A DNA stretch of 16,512 nt from Acanthamoeba sp. SK_2022b. Its lineage: Eukaryota; Discosea; Longamoebia; Acanthamoebidae. Below are positions 9,052 to 16,512 of this stretch, piece after piece (position 1 is the first letter of the stretch; the number at the start of each line of letters is the position of its first letter). The DNA lies in NCBI GenBank assembly GCA_027943245.1, contig JANDJZ010000832.1, positions 1 to 16,512 on the forward strand, in the 5' to 3' direction. The position numbers and the translations under genes are program-made. A model generated the notes under the pieces. It had not been told where the DNA came from. It saw only the letters and a program-made list of their open reading frames with translations, and did no database searches.

Positions 9052-10009
9052 TCACCTCTCGCCGAGCAAGGGCTCGGCCGGCTTTGACGAAAGCTTGAAA
9101 AAGTCGGTCGTGAGCGATATCATCATGAGGATGAAGCCTGTGGAGAAGAGCCCTCCGGCGATAATTCCGAAGATACCTCCGAGCGTCAGAGACCACCTCG
9201 GACCTGAGATGTTTGTGAGTTATGAGTTGCATTCTCTACCTGTTGCAGTAGGTCGTACCAATGATATAGATAATGTTGGTCAATAGGAACATGATTCCGC
9301 CTAAGAAGAAGGTGCCGTGATCATCAGTGCTTTGTTCCCTCAAGTTGCAGAATCAAGTCGTACCAGCGACAATGAAGTCCCCAGCCGTAACCCTGATGAA
9401 GCCAGGAATGGTACGCCTCCTCCTTGAAACCTGAATGACGAGCAGTCGATGGACCAGCCCATACAGCAGCACTGCCGCACCAATGGTGGCTATGATGCTG
9501 GGACCAGGCGCACCAGCAGGACCAATCTTGAGCGCATAGCCGATGGTGTAGATGATGCCCCCTGCAAATGGTGCATCAGCAATGACGCTAGCGGGAACCT
9601 GAAACCTTCACATGAAAAGGGTGTACCTGCGGTGATGGGAATTGCCGACCAGACCAAGATGCCTTGCGCTGCCTTGGTTGTTTCGGGGGCGTGTCGCCTA
9701 CGCAAGGCGGTCATGAGCAGATACTCTGCCAACAAAGTGACGACACCTCCTGCCTATAGCACGATACACAGTAGCAGTGAGGACATTCAAGCACTGCCCG
9801 CAAAGACGCGGTAAGGTTGGGTTACATACGACGATGAACGCTCCGGAGGTGGCACCAGTGATGCCGAGGGAAGTGTCCCGACTCGCGATGGTTAGTGACG
9901 ACGACACGATGAGTAGAACGGCCGACACGAGGTACAGCAGAAGTGCGAGCAGACCTCCGAGCTGGCTGGTCTGCTCGAATCTCTTGGCTGTAAGTGCAGG
10001 TGACGCCAT
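9052..10009 (-). CDS. unrecognised six-span membrane protein
   Basis: Exons on the minus strand: 10009-9830, 9753-9627, 9561-9364, 9300-9259, 9203-9052. Junctions are GT...AG and lengths sum to 699 bases (232 residues plus stop). Hydrophobic segments lie near 17-40, 49-77, 92-113, 124-146, 163-183 and 188-212, with short loops; basic residues follow segment 2 (RRRH) and segment 4 (SRRRR). There is no obvious signal peptide other than segment 1. Segments 2 and 5 share a motif, GAFIVAGGVV against GDFIVAGGIM, and segment 3 has AGGIIYTIG against NIIYIIG in segment 5, so the protein may have arisen by duplication of a three-span unit. The glycine-rich helices suggest tight packing. I do not recognise the family: a small transporter, a scaffold, or a YrhK-like repeat protein are guesses, and no function is assigned. 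The start is the only ATG that opens this frame. Confidence 0.75.
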
Positions 10010-10343
10010 CGCGTTTGTCCTCTTGGTTGGAGCTGTTTGGTTCGAAGATGATCCTCTATTCTCCTCATTTGACTTTGAGCCTCCTTCTCAGCACCTTAGG
10101 GTTATGTTTGTATTTGGCCTGCAATCGGCCAAGTTCCCGTCCCTCCTTCACATTTGGTTGATCATCTTAGAACCGTAACCCAGTACTTTCTACATTAAGG
10201 TTCCACATCAACGTTGAGGTCCAGGTGTTGCCGTGTTTCTCCCACCGAGAAACACTAAAAGAACAACAAATTCCGCACGTCAGAAAAATGATTATTAAAA
10301 AAAAATAAAAAAAGCTGTCGTTTGTTGTACAAGCCCAAGAGGG
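10010..10343. promoter_or_regulatory. intergenic: 3' UTR of RhoGEF gene and promoter of six-span gene
   Basis: Both flanking genes run on the minus strand, so these 334 bases hold the end of one and the start region of the other. An A/T-rich patch at 10284-10314 gives a T-rich, AATAAT-containing sequence on the sense strand about 30-60 bases past the stop, which may serve as the poly(A) region; there is no exact AATAAA. A telomere-like TTAGGGTTA lies at 10096-10104. No coding frame is convincing. Confidence 0.45.
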
Positions 10344-11271
10344 TTAGAGAGGCTTGGTGGAGTCGGTAGATTTCCTGCCATTCTTGTTCTCCTTGAGCTT
10401 CTCCTTCTCCTTCTTCTTCTCCTCCTTGGTCGACGTGCGCCTCTCCTGCCCGCCGCACAAACACCCAAACGCGGATGAGCGACCGCACCTCCCAGCAAAG
10501 AGCGTGCGTGCGTACCTTGGCGCTCAAGGCCCGCGATCGTCTCTTGTCCAGCTGTGCCGCGTTCTCTAGTAGCTCGGCCTCGTAGCGAGCGATCATTGTC
10601 CTCTTGTAATTTTCGATGTCCTCTGGCGTCTGCGGGAAACTGCTCTCCCCACATGGATGAGAAAACGTCTCGGTAGGTGCGGGTCGTGGAGATGAAAGAG
10701 GGAGGGGGGGGGGCATACACTTTTCGCTTGAGCTCCTCCACCTCTCGAATGGCTTGGAACTCCTCTTCAGACATGAGGGAGTTGCGGGCGGGAGAAACCG
10801 CTCCTAATGTGGGCCCAGGGAGAGGAGAGATGTCAATCTGAGCGCGCCAAGAGACCGGGGACAAACGTTCAACGCACCTGAAGATGGGTCTAGCACGGGC
10901 TCGCTCGTGTCCTGCGTGGAGCCTCGTCTATATGACTGCACATGGCACCACACGCAACGCGATGCCACGCGATCAGGTCAAACACCATAAAGCGGGGGGG
11001 GGGGCTTCGAATCGTGGTACGACTTACCATGGAGTTGCTGGGAGATCCGATCGGGGACTGCTCCGTAACGCCATGCCAACAAACCAAGGCCGTCCGTTAG
11101 CATGCGCGCAGGCGGCGGCGGCGGCGGCAATGAAGAGGCAGGCCTTTTAAAGGTGGGGGATAGGTACCGAGCCCGCGCTGACGCTGGAAATCTCAGCTGC
11201 GCCGGTAGAAGGAGGCGATAGGTCAACATTGAGCCTTGCGTGCGTGTGCGTGTGCGTGTGCGTTGTTGCGT

Positions 11272-11327
<56 letters not shown>

Positions 11328-14300
11328 TTTTGCGTGTGACTGGGGGATGACTAACTTGAAAAGCTCATGCGGCTGCTGGGAATGGGGAGGATGCTGCCGC
11401 TCACGGTGCCCGAGTCGTAGGCGGTTCTTTTGGCGCCATCGCCAAGAGAGATGTACGCGCCATCAGCAAACGTGCACACACAGACCGGGGGGGACAGCGG
11501 TTCCACTTACCCGACGGGCACGACGATACTGGCCCTCACCTTCATCTGCTGCTGGAAAGCGGCGTTGGCCCCAACGACCGCTGTGTAGTAAACCCCCGAG
11601 TGGTCAATAATAAATAATTGTAATTATAATTATAATGATATAATAATAAAGCAAAGTCAATAAATAAATATAAAAGGATAAGGCCTGCACCCTTGGACAA
11701 GCAGCTCAGCCAGAGGTCGGCGTCGAGCTTGGCGCCAAAGAAAAATATCCAGTCTTGCTTGTTCCCGCCGCTGGAGGTGAGCTTGATCGCGTTCTTGAGG
11801 GCTGCGCACGAACATTCGAACGCACGCAGTCAAGATGACGATGCGCCATCATGAGCGCGTGGCTTGCACTCGCACACGCGAAGAGAGACCAACGGGCAGC
11901 GCGAGGCAAGGCAAGGCAAGGTCGTACAGGGAGTGTCGGGCAGAGCGACGACCTGGGCTCCCACGAGCGAGGCGTCCTCGAGGAACTTGTAGGCTCGATC
12001 GGCCCGCCTGGCCTTCTTCTGCTCGGTGAGCATGACCACGTCCGTGAACACGAACATATACCTGCGTCGCGCCAACCGCAGTGCTCCCGACCATCAGCCC
12101 ACCATTCCCAGCAAAGAACTGAGAACGTAGAGGGGGGGGGGGCGTGATGCCTGTAGCGCGATCTCTTCGTGGCGGGCACGTATTCGAGCACCATGCCCTC
12201 CCTGAGGGGCTTCCTGCCCGGCTCCATGAACGCCTGAGGAGATGGAGTGGATATGTTAACTCAATTTTGGGTTGCAATGCAACGGCGTGGCCTCGGCACG
12301 AGGTAAGGGACAGCCGTGTACCTTGGGGTAGCCCTGTATCTGCTTGGCCAGCTTCGACATGACGCTGAGCACCTGCAGATGATGATGATGAGTTCGATCG
12401 TAGCAACAACTACAGTGGATGGGGGGAGGAAGAGAGGGCCGAACCTCGCACTTGTCCTTCTCGCTCTCCATCCACGCCGCCAGCTCCTGCATCTTGGGCA
12501 GGCCCAGCTGAACATCACAGAGATAGGCAAGGAGGTGAGTGAATTGATTGGTCGGCCAAGTAAACGTCGCCCAATCAGAAACAGTACCTGGAGCAGGGCG
12601 TGGTCCGGATGCGATCGTGGCGTGTTTTTGAGCAAGTCCTGTGGTGCAAGCGAGTGCGTGAGCGCGGTTACCGCTTGCACGTGAGTGGAGCAGTGGCGGG
12701 CAGGGAGTGGGGAAGCGTCTGTACGTTGAGCAGGAGTAGATAGCGAGGAATTCGTTGGATGGGCATGATGAGGAGGGAGTTGAGGTCTTTCACCGATCCG
12801 CCTGTGCTCACCTCGTCCTTGAACGTTCTCCACTGCGGATTGCGTTCCACCCGGTCCAGTGTCTCAATGCTGCCGCGATCGTCGCGATCGTGAGCCACCA
12901 CCTCCTCACACATGCATACATGCACACATGCATACATGCACACATGCACACACACTCGCATGCGCACGTGCGTGCGTGTACCTAGTGTCGAAGTTATTTA
13001 CATAGGCCGAATAGATTTTGAATTTGTCCACCGCCGAGAGGAAGGCCTGCCCGAGGTGCATCTTCATGTTCTCGTTAACGAATTCGAGCGCCTTCTCGAC
13101 ATCCGCCAGCAGCGCGCTGTTGACTTCGTGTATGTCCCTATCGAAAACGGGCAAGACACGCACAGTCAGCATGGCACGAGCTCGCTTGCAACAAAAAATA
13201 AAAATAAATAATTAAAAATGGGAAAAAGGATTACCTGATGACCGAAAAGATCTTCCTGATGTCGTCCTGCGAGACGAAGCACTTGGAGTTCTTGTTCAGC
13301 ATGTTCTCCAAGGGCTCCATGAATCGCTGATGCAAGTGAGAAAATTAGAGGGAGGCTGTGGTGAGGCCATGCGGTGACACAAATGCAGGACTGCCTCCTG
13401 GAGACACGCACTGTGATGATGGACCCCAGATACATGACGTAGTTCTTCTCTGTTTCCAAGATCTCCTTGGCGATGTGCTTGCGCTTCATGTAGAACCTGC
13501 ACGGGCAAGTCCACGCGTCCAATTCATTGGGTCAGCCTCGCTTCATAACAAACGCGACCACTGCACACGCAGCTTGGTTCTGTGCGTACCGCTCGTCGTC
13601 CACCTGGGCCACGGGCTCTTCCACCTCTGGAACGACGGCGATTGGGCCTGTCGAGCTGCCGCTGACTGACGGCGCCTTGGGCCTGCGCAGGGTTGCCACT
13701 CGCTCGACCTTGGCCGGGTGAGCCTGTGCGCACGGGAGGTTGGGTGAGGAATGCGCATTGGGTTAGCGAATTGGGGGGGGGGGCAAGCAGTACCTGGACA
13801 GGCCTGCGCTGCATGGGCCCGTCGAGCGGGGCCTTGAGGTACTGGAGCCCCATCGTGGCCATCTCGTGCAGCTCCTGCAAGTCTTCGGTGTGGGCGATGC
13901 GTCGCAGGAAGACGTCGATTTCGTGTTTGTCCCGCAGCTCACGCTGCTTGTCCTCATCGAGGGTGAGCATCACTGGCAAGCCACACGCACACGCACACGC
14001 ACACGCACACGCACACGCACACGCACACGCACACGCACACGCACACGCACACGCACACGCACACGCACACGCACACGCACACGCACACGCACAAGCAGAG
14101 AGGGTCAGTCGCTGGGCATAAGTGGCCACACAGTGATAGTGCAGTACCCATCACGCGGAGGACGTCCTCGAGCGCGGCGACCGCCGTGCTTTGCAGGTTG
14201 GCCGAAATGAGGTCGATGAGGGGCGGGACTGCGTTAGCCTTGAAGATCATGTCCCGCACGTCCTTGTTTGTCGAGAGTGACTGCAACGCGGTCGCGACCT

Positions 14301-16024
14301 AAATGCGCACACGACGCCACGTTAACATCGGCGCCACCAATAACGTTCGTGTTCCTCTTTTCGAGCAAGAATCGAATGCGATTTTTGTGTCATGGATGGC
14401 GCACGCACCTCGTTCTTGAGCGTGGCGGGGATTGCCGGTCGCGTGAGCATGTCGACCAGGGCCAAGACCGTGCCGTCCTCCCAGAATGGAGAATGGTTCT
14501 CCTCTGTGAATGTCGTGTGTGTGAGTGAGAGAGACCACAGAGGAGTCCAGCGACTACCAATCACAACCAACTCATATCACGGAGAGGTCGCGTGCCTTCA
14601 ATGACGATGTTGGAGGTCAATCGGATGGCGCTCTCCAATATCTTGGGGAAGACCTCGGCTTCGTTGAGCACCTTGGTGAGCTTGACCGATACCTGATGCG
14701 ACACCAACAGCTTGCGCGTCTCGGCACTGACGACCATTGCGAATCGATGACTGGTGTCAGGCCGCGCAACAGCAAAGGTGGAGAGCTGTAATGTGGAGTT
14801 GTGGGGGAGGCGAGCACGCACTCAAAGGCGGACAGGTTGACCAAGAGATCGAACATCGACTGCTGGATGTCCCGGGAGGCCGACGACAGCAAGCTGACCA
14901 CTTGCCTCACGGCGTGGGGCTGCATGATGAACTTGGCCTGCACCTCGGCTGATAGGGGACAGAGGCAAGCATGTGTAAGAGAGAGCGCTGCGTGCACACA
15001 TACTTGCCGCATTCCACCCATGTGCGCGTTTATGTGTGTACCATCAAAGAAGAGGTTGAGCAGGGCACGAGCGGCTCCTGTCACGATCTTCTCCGGATAC
15101 TCCATCTCGCTCAGTGGAATCTCTTCGCCCTCCTCGTGCTGCGCCGACAGTTACAAAGGGAAAAAAACGCATGAGCTATCCGGCGCTGTAGGTGAAGAGG
15201 AGGAGGGACTCAGCATACGTTCTCATCGGTGGCAAAGTCGAGCAGCGACGTCAGGAGCTCCACAAAGCCGTATTGTTCGCTGGCCACCAGCGCCTTGTTT
15301 CTCGGGTAGTCGTCACTGGCGCATCGAAAAATACAAGTAAATATATATACAAGAATTATAAAATAATTAAATGGAGGTGAGTTGTGGGAACGAGTTGGGA
15401 TGGCGGACGAGTTGCGGAGGCACATGGCGCCACGTACGTGGTGATGTTGGTCAGCAGCCATAGCACCTTCTCGAGAACGTCTGCGTTGTCTCGGTGTTCG
15501 ATGAAGATGCGCTTCAACGCACGCAGCAGCTTGCCGGCCTCCAACTCCTACAAAGAGCCCAGGCAGATAGGGTTGGTGGCGAGTGTATGTGCCACTCGTC
15601 CAGACGGGGGGGGACGGGGAGGTGTACCTCTTGGATGGCCTGGGAGGGGCCCTCGGCAGTCAGGTTGGAGAGGGTCCAGCAGGCGTACATATTCATCACA
15701 TCGGTCGCCTCGCCCGAGTCCAACAGCAACACGATGGCTGCCGCCGCGCCCAGGGCCTCGAGGGGCGCTCGATTGTGGGCTGACAAAAGGGGGCGAATCA
15801 ATTCAATAGTCGTCCATGTTACATGAAAATAGATTGATGGATCTCTCGTTCGTAGGAGAGCGCTACGCCTCCCTGAGGAAGGATGAAGCGGAAGAGGGGG
15901 AGGTACCATCCGCAGCGAGGTTAACCATGACGCTGAGGCAGTACTCCTGCTGCTGTGGATTGTCAAAGACGCTCAGTCCCTTGAGGAGCATGGCGCCCTG
16001 CTCGGGCTGGAGCAGTCGTTCCAT
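10344..16024 (-). CDS. armadillo-repeat, RhoGEF (DH) and PH domain protein
   Basis: Predicted exchange factor that loads GTP on a Rho-family GTPase. Exons (minus): 16024-15907, 15779-15628, 15547-15438, 15315-15219, 15138-15042, 14948-14822, 14726-14581, 14503-14409, 14298-14148, 13972-13794, 13723-13590, 13496-13412, 13326-13235, 13137-12982, 12869-12725, 12638-12588, 12507-12445, 12372-12322, 12233-12151, 12061-11928, 11801-11691, 11580-11511, 11426-11356, 11196-11168, 11057-11028, 10935-10878, 10803-10721, 10629-10516, 10445-10344. They sum to 2934 bases (977 residues). Residues 1-364 hold helical repeats of armadillo type (CLSVMVNLAAD, CWTLSNLTAEG, VLWLLTNIT, LLVNLSAF, AVPPLIDLIS). The DH domain starts near 476 (IAKEILETEKNYV = CR1) and includes the CR3 helix LIMPIQRIPRYLLLL (613-627), then LLKNTPRSHPDH. 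The PH domain is about 693-792 (YMFVFTDVVML; the conserved C-terminal helix Trp is W786). The tail is Ser-rich, then charged and probably coiled (EEFQAIREVEELKRK; Lys/Glu-rich end). Uncertain: the start, the donor of exon 7, and whether exons 24-29 belong here; without the last splice the frame would stop at TAG just after 11356. Confidence 0.86.
11237..11337. repeat. GT-rich microsatellite in RhoGEF intron
   Basis: Mixed GTGC/GT repeat with a pure GT core at 11282-11324, within the intron 11355-11197. The sense strand reads CA. Confidence 0.9.
11605..11678. repeat. AT-rich island in RhoGEF intron
   Basis: TAATAATAAA/TAAATAAATA-type low-complexity sequence in the intron 11690-11581. Comparable islands lie at 13191-13229 and 15331-15372, again within introns. 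Confidence 0.85.
12906..12957. repeat. CATACATG/CACACATG tandem repeat in RhoGEF intron
   Basis: Alternating CATGCATACATG and CACACATG units in the intron 12981-12870, in the middle of the DH-coding region. Confidence 0.85.
13982..14092. repeat. (CACACG)18 hexanucleotide tandem repeat in RhoGEF intron
   Basis: About 18 near-perfect copies of a six-base unit fill most of the intron 14147-13973. All reading frames through it are open, so long Ala/His, Arg/Thr or Cys/Ala runs appear in translation; these are not protein. It ends next to the acceptor of the following exon. Confidence 0.95.
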
Positions 16025-16512
16025 GATGGGCGATTGTGGTTTCGATCAAGGATAAAAGTCTCTGCTTAGTAACTATCGATACGAATCCCTCTACTCTGCC
16101 CGTGTCTCTTACTACGGCGAGCTCGTTCGTTCACCTCTCTTAGACCGCTCGCAACCGGCTCCTTCCTGTACAGGCCTACCCTAGATGTCGACTCGAGTTC
16201 AGGTGTTGGTTCTCCTTTCCGGGGCGCCTCTGCTGTGTCTTGAAAGGGCATGCCTTTCCCTTTTGCCAGAAATGGAAAAAGGAAACCTCCATTCAAGTAA
16301 CGCAACCAGGTTACTCACGTAGTCGCACATAGCGGGTGAGGCGCTGTGCTCTCTCCGGGCAGAGAGCGTTGAGGTGCCGCCTCAAACACCAAATCTTCAA
16401 AGACCGCACTTTTCTCTATAATTTTATTGCCCTTTAAATGTGAAATAAAGGGAAATGATTGTGCACACTGGGAAAATCGATGTCGTCAAAAAACTTGTGT
16501 TGTTTTTTGTTT
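16025..16512 (-). promoter_or_regulatory. leader and promoter region of the ARM/RhoGEF gene
   Basis: On the minus strand the region holds AT-rich core-promoter-like sequence (CATTTAAAGGG and AAAATTATAGAG, about 16415-16442). An ATG at 16330-16328 follows (ATG TGC GAC TAC), directly joined to a strong donor GTGAGT at 16318. A branch-like TTACTAAG and acceptor CAG end at 16062, before the chosen start at 16024. This looks like a 5' leader with an intron. A 79-codon open frame at 16066-16305 has no ATG at its start, resembles nothing I know and probably lies inside that intron. Confidence 0.5.
16348..16367. repeat. perfect inverted repeat in RhoGEF leader
   Basis: GCTCTCT, six-base spacer CCGGGC, AGAGAGC: a seven-pair stem just upstream of the ATG at 16330. 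It could fold in the transcript leader. Confidence 0.6.

Noticed and set aside
8492..9286. 264-codon plus-strand frame running past the PIN/F-box stop
   Set aside because: It starts in the wrong frame of the F-box region and continues antisense to exons of the six-span gene; no domain features.
9431..9431. Donor CAG|GTTTCA in the third exon of the six-span gene
   Set aside because: Using it breaks phase with the next exon, while reading through gives a continuous frame to the donor at 9363.
11953..11953. Donor CAG|GTCGTC at the end of PH exon 20
   Set aside because: It breaks phase with the next exon. The donor at 11927 keeps phase and adds VVALPDTP, as expected for a PH domain.
13982..14092. 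Possible CRISPR or telomere array
   Set aside because: It is a simple six-base tandem repeat with no spacers and no telomere unit, inside an intron.
13524..14129. 201-codon minus-strand frame with long Ala/Cys run
   Set aside because: The run is translation of the intronic (CACACG)n repeat; only the parts matching exons 10 and 11 of the RhoGEF gene are coding.
13866..14210. Arg/Thr and Ala/His repeat proteins on the plus strand
   Set aside because: Frames of the same hexanucleotide repeat; not coding.
16066..16305. 79-codon minus-strand frame upstream of the RhoGEF start
   Set aside because: It has no ATG start, lies between a good donor and acceptor, and resembles no known protein.

Overview
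The window is nuclear DNA of a GC-rich, intron-dense eukaryote. The genes are cut into many short exons (about 30-180 bases) by short GT...AG introns (mostly 60-160 bases). Exons are GC-rich, while introns carry CA/GT microsatellites and AT-rich islands. Short introns, compact spacing and the mix of families (an MscS-like channel with an MSL-type layout, an ARM/RhoGEF/PH protein) suggest a free-living amoebozoan such as Acanthamoeba. That assignment is an inference from style; no rRNA or other marker gene is present. I see no tRNA, rRNA, transposon, CRISPR array or bacterial operon.

Layout. (1) 61-4776, minus: an MscS-like mechanosensitive channel, 19 exons with a continuous reading phase, C-terminus cut off by the left edge. 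(2) 4777-5149: a 373-base divergent intergenic region. (3) 5150-6815, plus: an LPCAT/PlsC-type acyltransferase, 9 exons, 350 residues. (4) 7060-8721, plus: an essentially uninterrupted 553-residue protein with a PIN nuclease-like domain and a C-terminal F-box. (5) 9052-10009, minus: an unrecognised 232-residue protein with about six membrane segments, 5 exons, convergent with the previous gene. (6) 10344-16024, minus: a 29-exon, 977-residue protein with N-terminal armadillo-like repeats, a Dbl-homology RhoGEF domain, a PH domain and a low-complexity, charged tail. (7) 16025-16512: leader and promoter region of that gene.

The exon models were built by hand from splice motifs, family resemblance and phase. 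In each complete gene the exon lengths sum to a multiple of three, which supports the models. No pathway links the genes; they look like ordinary unrelated neighbours, with channel, acyltransferase and six-span protein at membranes and the RhoGEF in GTPase signalling.

The least ordinary signals are: sense-strand runs of 7-11 C in at least ten introns, usually 7-23 bases after the 5' splice site; a probable GC-AG intron inside the PH domain; PIN plus F-box in one protein; and an uncertain start of the RhoGEF gene, with a spliced leader or alternative start. I do not see convincing evidence of a wholly new biological system.
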